From: JAGLQA01 sp023135565
Lineage (GTDB): Bacteria; Acidobacteriota; Aminicenantia; UBA2199
Length of the DNA: 16,444 nt
Direction of reading: 5' to 3'
Assembly: GCA_030639305.1 (NCBI GenBank)
Contig: DAOWCY010000163.1
Span: 1-16,444, forward strand
Below, piece by piece: positions 1 to 7,093 of this stretch (the stretch's first letter is position 1; every line of letters starts with the position of its first letter). The notes beneath the pieces are model-generated. The model was not told the origin of the DNA, ran no database searches, and saw only the letters and a program-made list of their open reading frames with translations. The position numbers and the translations under genes are program-made.

Positions 1-9
1 TTGCTAAAC

Positions 10-98
10 GATTATTGATTGACTGGCCCAAATTCCCCTCTTGAGAGGGGTGGCGCTGAGGGGCTTTTTATTTTTGCCCCGAAGCGACGGGGTGTGTT
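10..98 (-). repeat. Dispersed intergenic repeat, module 1, copy A
   Basis: Read on the minus strand, this stretch matches 4260-4357 and 8284-8373. It shares the core AACACACCCCGTCNCTTCGG, then GGCAAAAA, a short A-rich tract, AGCCCCTCAGNGCCACC and a final AATAATC. The differences are scattered substitutions and small indels. It lies just downstream of the TRAP operon, about 40 bp past the permease stop, and runs opposite to the other two copies relative to the window. It codes for nothing recognisable. Identity to a named repeat family was not established. Confidence 0.8.
35..75 (+). terminator. Terminator-like hairpin with T-run inside repeat copy A
   Basis: On the plus strand CCCCTC (35-40) can pair with GAGGGG at 45-50 or with a second GAGGGG at 58-63. 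The second arm is followed by C and then TTTTTATTTTT. Pairing 35-40 with 58-63 gives a rho-independent-type terminator for transcription entering from the left of the window. The nearer arm offers a competing hairpin. The T-run is on the wrong strand to terminate the minus-strand TRAP operon. Function is inferred from structure only. Confidence 0.35.
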
Positions 99-136
99 TG
101 GTTGCGGGCAACGGCTGCGCCAGGTTCTCTTGAGTT

Positions 137-2011
137 CTATTTAAAAAGACTGAGCAGTCCCGTAGACAACACGGGGAGATAGGTAATCAGCAGCACCGAA
201 ATTAACTGGATAAAGAAAAAAGGCAGCACATCCCGGTAGATTTTCCCCATAGGTTCGTTGAAACGGTAAGAGGCCAGGAATAGGTTCAAGCCCACGGGCG
301 GCGTCAGGTAGCCTAATTCCATATTGGCCAGGAAAATGATACCTAAGTGCACCGGGTGGATACCGAACAGGTTACCTAAAGGCAGGATCAAGGGCACTAC
401 CACCATAATTGCAGAGAAAATATCCATAAAACAACCGGTGACTAACAGGGCAAAGTTAAGAATTAAAAGGAATACATACTTCGACTGGATATTGGCCTGC
501 ACCCATTCGGCTAACTTCATGGGGACTTCGGCATCTACGATATAGTAGGAAAGCCCTTTGGCCAGGGCCAGGATGGTCAGCACCCCGCCGATGATTGGAA
601 CGGCCTTTAAGATCACTTTGGATAAATCCCTGATTCTTATGTCCCGGTGAATAAAAACCTCTACTATAAGGGCGTAAAGGACAGCTACTGCCGCGCTCTC
701 CACCAGGTTGGTCAGGCCGCCGAAAAAACCCACCAATATCACCACCGGCAGCATGATTTCCCAGATCGATTCTTTCAAAGCGGAAAGCGCCTCTTTCAAT
801 TTGAAAGGTTCCCGGTCTACCTTATATTTAGTGGCATAAAAAATTGCGAAAATCGCCAGCACCACTACCATTACGATGCCGGGCACAATACCGCCGATAA
901 ACATGTTTTTTATACTTACCCCGGCTGCGATGCCGTAAATGATAATCGGCAGGCTGGGGGGGAAGAGCAGCCCGACACTGCCGGAAGCAGTCACCAGACC
1001 GTAACTGAACCTCTTCTTGTATTTTCCCTGGATCAACACATAGGACAAAAGAGCCCCCAAGGCCAGGATAGTGACCCCGGAAGCGCCGGTAAAAGTAGTA
1101 AAAAAAGTGCATACTAAGATGGCCATAATAGCCAGACCACCGGGGAACCAGGAGAATAGCGTTCTGAATAATTTGACCAGCCTTTCCCCGGCTTTACTCT
1201 CGGAAAGGATAAAACCTACTACGGTGAACAGGGGAATAGCCGGGATAGTATGGCTAATCAGCATGGAGTAGGCTTCGTTGGGAATAACTGTCAGGGGTTC
1301 TCCCGTGCGGGCAAAAAGTATGTAGGCGATACCGCCGAGAACGATGAAAATACGCTGCCCGAATACGGCGGACATTATCAGCAGGATGATAACCGGTAAA
1401 GTAATAGACGCATTTACCGAATTGTAAAACTCCACGAAGGGAACCAGCAGCGCCGGGAGTTCATCGGGGAAACCGGTCATGACCTGCACAAGGGCGTCGA
1501 AAGATAGGAAAAAGCCGTAAATGATCCCCATGGTGGCCAGCAGTCTCCCTTTGTCCCGGGCCGGGACCGCAATAATAAAGCGGATGGCCATTACCGCAAA
1601 ACCTAAAAATAAAACCATGGCTACTAACCGGGAGGGAAAAATACCGACTTTTTCGTCGCCGGTAAATGCCATCAGGGCAAAAGCGAAGGAATTAACGGCA
1701 AATGCAGTGGAAAACATGGCGGCCAGGAAACCATTGATAGACGTTATCGCAGTGTTAAAGGGTTCTTTAATCTTAATATCTAAGGCCATGGATAGGTGTT
1801 TCTTCTCTCTCGCCGTGATCATGGCGCCGATAAAAGTAACCACTAACACTAAGTGGTGAGTATAGATAGTGGAGTTGGGCACCCCGGTGCGGAAGATGCG
1901 GGCCACAACCTCTATAGTAGGAAACAGGGCCAATAGCAGAACCGCCAGGAAGGCACCGCTATTTTCAAATTTGTGCAGCGTTTTAAAGGAAAAAAGGTTT
2001 TTAATTTTCAT
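137..2011 (-). CDS. TRAP transporter fused permease (DctQ-DctM fusion)
   Basis: This is the membrane part of a tripartite ATP-independent periplasmic transporter, which uses an ion gradient to import a solute delivered by the binding protein. The 624-residue product is a fusion. Residues about 1-175 form a four-helix DctQ-like small subunit, and about 185-624 form a DctM-like large subunit with around a dozen hydrophobic segments. DctM hallmarks are visible: FTTFTGASG near residue 305, LLFPPSLPIIIYG near 350 and TPPVGLNLF near 570. The start ATG lies inside the end of the binding-protein gene, an 11-base overlap, so translation is probably coupled. Separate DctQ and DctM genes are the commoner arrangement, but fusions are well known. 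Substrate cannot be predicted. The family call is secure. Confidence 0.95.
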   Translation of the reverse strand: MKIKNLFSFKTLHKFENSGAFLAVLLLALFPTIEVVARIFRTGVPNSTIYTHHLVLVVTFIGAMITAREKKHLSMALDIKIKEPFNTAITSINGFLAAMFSTAFAVNSFAFALMAFTGDEKVGIFPSRLVAMVLFLGFAVMAIRFIIAVPARDKGRLLATMGIIYGFFLSFDALVQVMTGFPDELPALLVPFVEFYNSVNASITLPVIILLIMSAVFGQRIFIVLGGIAYILFARTGEPLTVIPNEAYSMLISHTIPAIPLFTVVGFILSESKAGERLVKLFRTLFSWFPGGLAIMAILVCTFFTTFTGASGVTILALGALLSYVLIQGKYKKRFSYGLVTASGSVGLLFPPSLPIIIYGIAAGVSIKNMFIGGIVPGIVMVVVLAIFAIFYATKYKVDREPFKLKEALSALKESIWEIMLPVVILVGFFGGLTNLVESAAVAVLYALIVEVFIHRDIRIRDLSKVILKAVPIIGGVLTILALAKGLSYYIVDAEVPMKLAEWVQANIQSKYVFLLILNFALLVTGCFMDIFSAIMVVVPLILPLGNLFGIHPVHLGIIFLANMELGYLTPPVGLNLFLASYRFNEPMGKIYRDVLPFFFIQLISVLLITYLPVLSTGLLSLFK

Positions 2012-3002
2012 GCACTTCCCGGTATTCCGCTAAATGCTTCATGATTTGATCGTATACCTCTTTTGAAAAAGCTTTACCGATAAGGACGTCCATCCCCTTG
2101 TTCACGGCAGTGCGCCAGGTCTCCAGGCCGCCCGGGGGAATATCGTTGATCACCAGCTTATGCTTTTTCATCTCAGTTAGAGCATCTTCCTCTAATTTAA
2201 GGATTTCCCGGTACAGGTCTTTTGCTACTTTCGCAGCCGCGTCCATCATTTTTTTCTTATATTGGTTGGGGATTTTTTTCCAGGCCGCTTTGGAAAGCAC
2301 GATGCCGCCTAACAGGGGGGAAACTTTGAGAGTGAGCATATTTGGCGCCTGGGCGAAGTATTGGCCCGAAGCAGCCATCAACGGCGGCAGGTAAAAAGCA
2401 TTGACCATACCGCTCTCTAAGCCCATAGTAAGGTCTTTAAGATCGTTGGGCACTATATGAAAGCCGGCTTTTTTCCAGGCTTGTTCTAAATCGGGCGCAC
2501 CGGTGGTAAAGGAGATTTTATGTTTTTTCAGGTCTTCAGGGAGCAGCACCGGCGACTTAGAAAAGAAATTAATCCAGCCGGTCAATGTCCAGATGACCAC
2601 TTTAAAGCCTTTTTCTTCGATCCCTTTCTCAAAGAAGGGTTTCATCTTTTCAAAAATATAATCCAACTCTTTTTCCGAAGTCAGCAGCAGCGGCGTGTTT
2701 AATACGAAAGTTTCGGGGAAAATGTGAATGATGCCCATGTTGGTAAGGGCAGCTCCGCCTAATTTCCCCAGGCGCATTTTCCGAATCATATCTTTTTCGT
2801 TGCCTACGATGCCCCCGGCGTATATTTTGAATTTTATTTTACCTTCGCTTATTTTTCCCCATTCCCGGCCTAACTTTTTGATAGCCTTATCCCAGGGTGA
2901 ACGGTCCGGGGCGATGCTGCCGATCTTAATGACCAGCGCATTAAGCGTACCTGTTAATAAAAACAGGCTCAACAGGGCGACTAATAATATCTTTCTATTC
3001 AT
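2001..3002 (-). CDS. TRAP transporter substrate-binding protein, DctP family
   Basis: This is the periplasmic solute receptor that captures the substrate and delivers it to the DctQM permease. The 333-residue length is typical of DctP. Residues 1-22 are a signal peptide: a basic NRK start, then a leucine-rich core. The mature part opens with VIKIGSIAPDRSPWDKA, the usual first strand and loop of the family. It continues with an AGGIVGNEKDMIRKMRLG segment and the GLESGMVNAFYLPP region that lines the ligand cleft in relatives. A GGAGG Shine-Dalgarno lies 7 bases before the ATG, in the 16-base gap after the upstream lipoprotein gene. The arginine that usually pairs with a carboxylate ligand was not located with confidence, so substrate class is open. 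Confidence 0.93.
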   Translation of the reverse strand: MNRKILLVALLSLFLLTGTLNALVIKIGSIAPDRSPWDKAIKKLGREWGKISEGKIKFKIYAGGIVGNEKDMIRKMRLGKLGGAALTNMGIIHIFPETFVLNTPLLLTSEKELDYIFEKMKPFFEKGIEEKGFKVVIWTLTGWINFFSKSPVLLPEDLKKHKISFTTGAPDLEQAWKKAGFHIVPNDLKDLTMGLESGMVNAFYLPPLMAASGQYFAQAPNMLTLKVSPLLGGIVLSKAAWKKIPNQYKKKMMDAAAKVAKDLYREILKLEEDALTEMKKHKLVINDIPPGGLETWRTAVNKGMDVLIGKAFSKEVYDQIMKHLAEYREVHEN

Positions 3003-3018
3003 TCGTATCCTCCTTTTC

Positions 3019-4023
3019 TTATTCTTCTTTTTCGTTTTCTTCTTCTTCTAACAGGATAAAATCGCCCACATGGGCGAGCAGCCATTTTGCTTTCCTGCGG
3101 TTTAGTGTATTCAGCAGCCGGTTTTCCGGGTCGGCATTTACGTCGATTTTTAGGACTTTGTTAAGCAATTTTTTGAATTCCACGGCGTTTTGTTCATTTA
3201 CCGCCGCTGTGGTGGCCAGGGAGATGTAAGGAGAACCCGATTTATCCCCGGACGCAGCCACTGCTTTTTCAAAGTGCTTGCGGGCCAATTTTAAATCCCC
3301 GCCCATGTATTCCGGCAGGGAACCGTAGTACAAAATATAAAAATCGTGGACGGCTCCAGCCCCGTAATTTTTATCCAATTCGTTCACCCGGTCGATCAGG
3401 GCCGCGGCCTGCGGCAGGGTCAGACCCAATTTCATATCGAAAGGATCGATGGCAAACGCGCCCATCCAACCCGCCCCAGCCCAATACAAAAGATCGATGT
3501 CTTTTTTTTTCATGGGCTTAACAGCCTCTTTGAGTTTTTTATTTTCCAGTTTTTTTAGGAATCCCGGGTGTTTTTTTTCTAAGGCCGCCAGCAGCATATC
3601 CCGTCCCCGCAGGTAGAGGTTTTTGGCCCGTTTCAACAGGAACTCTTTTTTATCATATTCCGCATCGGTATCTTCGGGGAGCATATCCGCCGGGGTGTCT
3701 AAAAAAGCGTTGGCATACATCACGTAGAGGCTGCCCGTGCGCAGTTGCAAACCCTGGTGGTGGGGAAGCATTTGCAGCAGGGACTCATAAAATTTGATAG
3801 CAAAAGGGAGGGCGTCGCCCACCAATTCCGGGTCGTTATCCCCGGTAAAAACCGTTCCCCCGCCCGGTGCGCTTAACGCATCGGCCACCATCTTCAGGGC
3901 CAATTTTTTAGGCGAACAGGACCAGGAAACCAATAGAATGAAAAAAATCCCAATAAAAAAAACAGATAACTTTTGTGTTTTCACCAGCTTATCTCCCAGG
4001 CAATTTTTTTTGTCGTTACTCAT
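3019..4023 (-). CDS. TRAP transporter TatT-like lipoprotein component
   Basis: This is a probable accessory protein of the TRAP system, like the TatT/TP0956 family. In that family a helical TPR-like lipoprotein trimer docks onto the DctP-type receptor. The sequence shows a basic N-terminus, a hydrophobic helix (KLSVFFIGIFFILLVSW) and then SCSPKK, where the Cys is the likely lipidation site, although Trp at -2 makes the lipobox atypical. Helical repeats follow, and the tail is very acidic (EEEENEKEE). The first gene of the operon, it ends 16 bases before dctP. The longest frame opens at 4065, but a TATAAT box lies at 4048-4043. The ATG at 4023 (334 residues), preceded by GAGAAAG, is therefore preferred. 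The family call rests on the neighbourhood and on remembered family features such as the GGGTVFTGDNDPELVGDALP segment. Confidence 0.8.
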   Translation of the reverse strand: MSNDKKNCLGDKLVKTQKLSVFFIGIFFILLVSWSCSPKKLALKMVADALSAPGGGTVFTGDNDPELVGDALPFAIKFYESLLQMLPHHQGLQLRTGSLYVMYANAFLDTPADMLPEDTDAEYDKKEFLLKRAKNLYLRGRDMLLAALEKKHPGFLKKLENKKLKEAVKPMKKKDIDLLYWAGAGWMGAFAIDPFDMKLGLTLPQAAALIDRVNELDKNYGAGAVHDFYILYYGSLPEYMGGDLKLARKHFEKAVAASGDKSGSPYISLATTAAVNEQNAVEFKKLLNKVLKIDVNADPENRLLNTLNRRKAKWLLAHVGDFILLEEEENEKEE

Positions 4024-4042
4024 ACTTTCTCGACCGTCTTTC

Positions 4043-4051
4043 ATTATAACA
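4043..4051 (-). promoter_or_regulatory. Extended -10 promoter for the TRAP operon
   Basis: On the minus strand a perfect TATAAT (4048-4043) is preceded by TGT, giving an extended -10 element. No convincing -35 is present 16-18 bases upstream. Transcription would begin near 4036, after the longest-frame ATG at 4065 and just before the ATG at 4023. This is the main reason for shortening the lipoprotein gene. Confidence 0.5.
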
Positions 4052-4065
4052 CACTTCCGTATCAT

Positions 4066-4259
4066 TTTGTATTAAGAAAATTTAATTTTTTGAATTTCTT
4101 TGCCTTCGGCGAGCAGGCCCGCGAGGGGACGGCGTCCCCAGCCAATAAGCCGCTGCGCGGCAAGGTGGCGCTTTTGATTTTAAATAATAAAAAATTTTGT
4201 TCAAACCCCGTGCGCACGGGGAGGCGATAAGCCGCCGGAGGCAAAGTAATTTCATGGTA
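4066..4259. other. Gene-free spacer with GC-rich palindromes
   Basis: No gene is credible here. GGGGAC (4125-4130) pairs with GTCCCC (4134-4139) across a GGC loop, and 4206-4221 is a perfect 16-bp palindrome (CCCCGTGCGCACGGGG). A similar hairpin, with a slightly different loop, precedes repeat copy C at 8239-8254. The segment GCCGCTGCGCGG near 4150 reappears in inverse orientation near 8400. The region is best read as part of a mosaic of mobile intergenic modules. Confidence 0.6.
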
Positions 4260-4262
4260 GCT
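4235..4262 (+). repeat. 28-bp repeat module shared with 8436-8463
   Basis: The module CCGGAGGCAAAGTAATTTCA plus TGGTAGCT matches 8436-8463 with one substitution. Here it comes immediately before module 1 (4260 onward), whereas at 8436 it comes after module 1. The order of modules is therefore permuted between the two loci. Confidence 0.85.
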
Positions 4263-4357
4263 AACACACCCCGTCACTTCGGGGCAAAAAACAAAAAAGC
4301 CCCTCAGTGCCACCTCCCGGCAAGTCTCAATCGGGGAATTTTAGCCGGTCAATAATC
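4260..4357 (+). repeat. Dispersed intergenic repeat, module 1, copy B
   Basis: The first 54 or so bases are identical to 8284-8337, and the remainder is close apart from a replaced segment around 4314-4334. On the minus strand the copy offers GAGGGGC followed by TTTTTTGTTTTTT. It lies downstream of the minus-strand Yip1 gene, so it could serve as that gene's terminator. Confidence 0.85.
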
Positions 4358-4380
4358 AAAAGTTTGGCCCCCGGAGGCAA
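4358..4380 (+). repeat. Module 2 fragment of dispersed repeat (copy B)
   Basis: CAAAAGTTTGGCCCCCGG is followed directly by AGGCAA. The same head and tail occur at 5304-5340 and 8374-8443, but there the CCGG junction is separated by 8 and about 46 bases respectively. This copy is the version without an insert. Confidence 0.75.
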
Positions 4381-4428
4381 AAAGCAGGAACAGGATACCC
4401 GAAAATCGCAACAAATTCGAAGCCCGCT

Positions 4429-5133
4429 TTAAAAAGAAGTCATCATCGAAGATGCGATTTTAAAACCGATGTAGGAAAAAGAGGCACTCACAAGGGCGCT
4501 GAAAAAAAAGTACAACCCGGCGATAAAAAGACTCTTCTTAAAACTAATCTTTGCAAACACCGCGACTCCCGCCGCAATGGCGATCAGGTACCAGAGGGTG
4601 AACAGGTCTACCTGGAGAACCAGGAAAAAACGAAAAGTAGGCGGAGTTAAGGAAGGAAACAGGGTGGATAGGTTGGTAAGGGCCACCAGGTTTACTTCAA
4701 AAATTAAAGACAGCGTATCTCTCAGTGCCGGGATCAGAGTATCTATCACGGAAGCGGCGGCCACGGCGCGGAAGTAGTTTTTATAGTACCCCTCGGTGCC
4801 GCCGATACCGAAAAAAAGATAAATAAAAAAAGCTCCCACAACAAAACTCAGGCTGTAACCTAAGAGCGTAATAATGGTAATAAAAATGCGTTCCAACAGG
4901 CCCGGCGCTGCCGCTATATCCATGAACTGCGCTCCCGGCAGACTTTCGGCCAGCCCGGAGTCCGCTGCCATTTGGGTGATACCTAAGGACAGCATGATAT
5001 TCGTACACAGCGCCGCCCCCAGAACGACAAACAAGAAAACCGGCAGCCATTTTTTTTCTTTCATTAAGCGGCTGATGGTTTGCCCCGGGGCGCTGAGGAT
5101 TCCGCCCACATCTTTAAGAACAGTCGAAAACAT
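4429..5133 (-). CDS. Yip1-family integral membrane protein
   Basis: A 234-residue polytopic membrane protein with five or so hydrophobic segments. The N-terminal FSTVLKDVGGILSAPGQTISR and the following RLMKEKKW resemble the start of bacterial Yip1-domain proteins, where a short amphipathic stretch with a P-x-x-T/F motif precedes the first membrane helix. The FFIYLFFGIGGTEGYYKNYF region in the middle is also typical. The molecular role of bacterial members is unknown, and a membrane organisation or transport-linked role is only guessed. The gene is single and minus-strand, divergent from yggS, with GAGGTG 8-13 bases before its ATG and a likely own promoter. Alternative naming would be simply a conserved multipass membrane protein. 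Confidence 0.75.
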   Translation of the reverse strand: MFSTVLKDVGGILSAPGQTISRLMKEKKWLPVFLFVVLGAALCTNIMLSLGITQMAADSGLAESLPGAQFMDIAAAPGLLERIFITIITLLGYSLSFVVGAFFIYLFFGIGGTEGYYKNYFRAVAAASVIDTLIPALRDTLSLIFEVNLVALTNLSTLFPSLTPPTFRFFLVLQVDLFTLWYLIAIAAGVAVFAKISFKKSLFIAGLYFFFSALVSASFSYIGFKIASSMMTSF

Positions 5134-5169
5134 GATTTTGCACCTCGCTATTTTTACATACTAAGATTT

Positions 5170-5198
5170 ATTATAGCACAAGGGGTCTGCGACCCCAA
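5170..5198 (-). promoter_or_regulatory. Probable promoter of the Yip1-family gene, with overlapping palindrome
   Basis: On the minus strand TTGGGG (5198-5193) and a perfect TATAAT (5175-5170) are separated by 17 bases, 37 bases before the ATG. A hairpin-forming palindrome, GGGGTC-TGC-GACCCC at 5182-5196, overlaps the -35 and the spacer and could be an operator. The promoter shape is good but the -35 is only half consensus. Confidence 0.5.
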
Positions 5199-5280
5199 CC
5201 TATAAAAGGTAAAAAAAACGACAGGAAAGAAAAAAAAGCCCTGCGGCGCGGGGAGCCTATGAGCAGCGTTTTCCCTTAAA

Positions 5281-5340
5281 CAAAAGTTTTGATCAAACTT
5301 TTTCAAAAGTTTGGCCCCCGGCAGGGCCGCCGGAGGCAAG
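5281..5340 (+). repeat. Dispersed intergenic repeat, module 2, copy D
   Basis: It runs CAAAAGTTTTGATCAAAC, TTTTTCAAAAGTTTGGCCCC, then CGGCAGGGCCGCCGGAGGCA. It aligns with 8551-8611, and its second half aligns with 4358-4380. It keeps the CAAAAGTTT head and the CCGGAGGCA tail of the family. It lies in the 441-bp divergent spacer between the Yip1 and yggS genes. Confidence 0.75.
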
Positions 5341-5399
5341 TCCCTCAGAGTTCTCGAATGCCCGTTTTGCTGAGTGCTGAAGGCCGAAAGCTGAAGGCT

Positions 5400-5434
5400 G
5401 TAACTATTCAGTTTCCCAAAAACTGAATAGTTAC
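5400..5434. promoter_or_regulatory. Perfect 15-bp inverted repeat upstream of the yggS promoter
   Basis: GTAACTATTCAGTTT (5400-5414) and its exact reverse complement (5420-5434) flank a CCCAA loop. No T-run follows on either strand, so a terminator is unlikely. The right arm ends 11 bases before the -35 box of the yggS promoter, a suitable place for a regulator site or a transcript structure. It could instead be the relic of a small inverted-repeat element. Confidence 0.6.
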
Positions 5435-5445
5435 GAAAAGCAGCA

Positions 5446-5474
5446 TTGACCGCAAGTTCAAAATATTATATAAT
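5446..5474 (+). promoter_or_regulatory. Sigma70-type promoter of the yggS-yggT-divIVA(-recA) cluster
   Basis: TTGACC (5446-5451), a 17-base spacer and a perfect TATAAT (5469-5474) make one of the best promoters in the window. Transcription would start near 5481, leaving a leader of about 94 bases before the yggS ATG. Confidence 0.75.
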
Positions 5475-5479
5475 AGAGT

Positions 5480-5572
5480 ATGCGAATTTATAGAGAAAAA
5501 AAATATGTTGAGGGTTTCTTTCACCTGTACAGCGGTGAAAAAAACGACACATATATGGAAAAAGGAATTTGA
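5480..5572 (+). CDS. Possible 30-residue leader peptide ahead of yggS
   Basis: A complete short frame runs from ATG 5480 to TGA 5570-5572 and encodes MRIYREKKYVEGFFHLYSGE plus ten more residues. Its stop lies two bases before the yggS ATG. The predicted transcription start falls at or beside its ATG, so it would have to be translated leaderless. No family is recognised. It could be a translated leader coupled to yggS or simply chance coding in the untranslated region. Confidence 0.25.
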   Translation: MRIYREKKYVEGFFHLYSGEKNDTYMEKGI

Positions 5573-5574
5573 GT

Positions 5575-6258
5575 ATGAAAATAAAGGAAAATTATGAAAA
5601 AATAATGGTCAATATCGAACGGGCCTGCCTGAGAGAGAAGAGAGACCCCTCGGAAGTACAATTGCTGGGCGTAGCCAAGGGACAGCCTGCGGAAAGAATA
5701 AAAGAAGCCTACGAGTGCGGTCTGAGGTTAGTCGGGGAAAACAAAACCCAGGAATCTGAAATACACCAGGCGGAACTGTCTTCTTTAGAGATCGATTGGC
5801 ATTTTATCGGCAAACTGCAGAAAAACAAAATCAACAGGATATTAAGAAGTTTCGACTTTATCGAATCGGTAGACGGCGTCAAATCGCTTGAACATATCCA
5901 TAAAAGGGTAAGCGAAGAGATCGAAGTCTTTATCGAAATTAATATCGGCGAAGAAAAAAACAAATCCGGCTTCACCGAAGACGGTTTAAAAAAGGCATTG
6001 AATTACGTCTCCCAGTTGAACCGCGTAAAAATTACCGGGCTTATGGCTTTACCCCCTTATTTTGACGACCCCGAAGACGTCAGACCCTTTTTCAGGCAAG
6101 TCAGGGAGCTAAAAGATGAAATCAACGCCATGGATTTGCCGAATTTCGATATCCGCCATCTCTCCATGGGCATGAGCGACGACTATGACGTGGCGGTAGA
6201 AGAAGGAGCCACCATTGTCAGGATCGGCACCGCCCTCTTTGGGAGAAGGGTGAAGTGA
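5575..6258 (+). CDS. yggS: YggS/PROSC-family PLP-binding homeostasis protein
   Basis: This is a cytoplasmic pyridoxal-phosphate carrier of the alanine-racemase N-terminal fold, thought to buffer PLP and affect amino-acid homeostasis without known catalysis. The PLP lysine is K35 in LLGVAKGQ. Other family landmarks are GENKTQE, WHFIGKLQKNK, NIGEEKNKSGF, LMALPP and LSMGMSDDYDVAVEEGA followed by VRIGTALFG. A TTG at 5569 would add two residues, but AAGGA at 5562-5566 is placed correctly only for the ATG at 5575 (227 residues). The last codons overlap the next gene by four bases, so this is the first clear gene of an operon with yggT and divIVA. The serine usually just before the PLP lysine is alanine here. 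Confidence 0.95.
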   Translation: MKIKENYEKIMVNIERACLREKRDPSEVQLLGVAKGQPAERIKEAYECGLRLVGENKTQESEIHQAELSSLEIDWHFIGKLQKNKINRILRSFDFIESVDGVKSLEHIHKRVSEEIEVFIEINIGEEKNKSGFTEDGLKKALNYVSQLNRVKITGLMALPPYFDDPEDVRPFFRQVRELKDEINAMDLPNFDIRHLSMGMSDDYDVAVEEGATIVRIGTALFGRRVK

Positions 6259-6563
6259 TAGCCGGAAATTTTCTTCGAGTGCTGGCTAATCTTATCCACG
6301 GCGTTATAAACGTTTATATTCTTATTATTATTGTTCGCTCTGTTATGTCCTGGATGGGGCGTGTACCGCGCCATCCTCTTGTCCGGGTACTGCGGCAGTT
6401 AACAGATCCTGTTTTCCGTTATGTGCACCGTGTTTTGCCCTTCACCATAGTCGGCGGCATAGATATTTCGCCCCTAATGATCGTAATGGCGCTTTATTTT
6501 ATAGATGATTTTTTATACTCGGTGCTGCTCGGTTTCGCCGTTAAATTATTGGCAGGGGGATAA
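6255..6563 (+). CDS. yggT: YggT-family membrane protein
   Basis: A 102-residue inner-membrane protein with two main hydrophobic regions (about residues 5-30 and 68-98) separated by a polar loop. The loop contains SWMGRVPRHPLVRVLRQLTD and PVFRYVHRVLP, the signature loop of YggT proteins. The family is linked to cell envelope organisation and, in chloroplast relatives, to division or cofactor insertion, but its bacterial role is not settled. It starts at GTG 6255 overlapping the yggS stop, which implies translational coupling, and divIVA follows 3 bases after its stop. The yggS-yggT-divIVA order is a recurrent bacterial arrangement near division genes. Confidence 0.9.
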   Translation: MIAGNFLRVLANLIHGVINVYILIIIVRSVMSWMGRVPRHPLVRVLRQLTDPVFRYVHRVLPFTIVGGIDISPLMIVMALYFIDDFLYSVLLGFAVKLLAGG

Positions 6564-6566
6564 AAA

Positions 6567-7052
6567 ATGAAAATAACACCGCAGGATATTCGTACCCAAC
6601 AATTTAATGCAAAATTTAAAGGGTATGATAAAGAGGAAGTTTCCCAATTTTTAGACCAGGTAAGCAAAATATTGGAAGAAGAGATCCTGGAAAAAGGGAA
6701 AATAAAAAAGGAACTGGAAAAAGCCGGCGATAACCTTTTAAAATATGAGAAAAGGGAAGCTGTTTTGCGGGATACTTTAGTTTCCGCGCAGAAATTCTCC
6801 AGCGAGATCAAAATCAATGCCCAGCGGGAGTCGGAGATTATCATCAAGGAAGCGGAAATCAAAGGAGAAGAGATTGTCGGCAGCGCCATCAACCGGCACA
6901 AAGCTTTAAAAGAAGAGATCAGGAATTTGAAATTTAAGCGCAAAGAGATCGAGAGTGATATTATCAACATGCTCACCTCTTTGAAGGAATTGATCGAATC
7001 GTATCGCCGGGATGACGGGGAATTTGAAAAAATAGAATATATAGCAAAATAG
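6567..7052 (+). CDS. divIVA: DivIVA-domain protein
   Basis: A 161-residue coiled-coil protein of the DivIVA family. Members bind negatively curved membrane at poles or septa and recruit division or polarity partners. The N-terminal lipid-binding domain is clear: MKITPQDIRTQQFNAKFKGY followed by DKEEVSQFLDQV. Charged heptad-like sequence follows (residues about 35-150) and suggests a long coiled coil and oligomer. An overlapping frame on the other strand is only a shadow. The gene is the third of the operon and is followed by recA after 41 bases. It is shorter than Gram-positive DivIVA but similar to the short versions found beside yggT in Gram-negative lineages. Confidence 0.92.
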   Translation: MKITPQDIRTQQFNAKFKGYDKEEVSQFLDQVSKILEEEILEKGKIKKELEKAGDNLLKYEKREAVLRDTLVSAQKFSSEIKINAQRESEIIIKEAEIKGEEIVGSAINRHKALKEEIRNLKFKRKEIESDIINMLTSLKELIESYRRDDGEFEKIEYIAK

Positions 7053-7093
7053 GCGATGGAATTAGATTGCCTCACTTAAATTGGAGGTAAAAA

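Noticed and set aside
324..2394. Several plus-strand frames opposite the TRAP genes
   Set aside because: They are antisense shadows of long, clearly recognisable membrane and binding-protein genes.
4062..4313. Minus-strand frames over repeat copy B and its hairpins
   Set aside because: They cover palindromes and repeat DNA only, without a ribosome site, and conflict with the terminator-like role.
7053..7093. Search for a LexA/SOS box in front of recA
   Set aside because: No convincing palindromic SOS box of the common types is present in the short gap. Control could be from the operon promoter instead.
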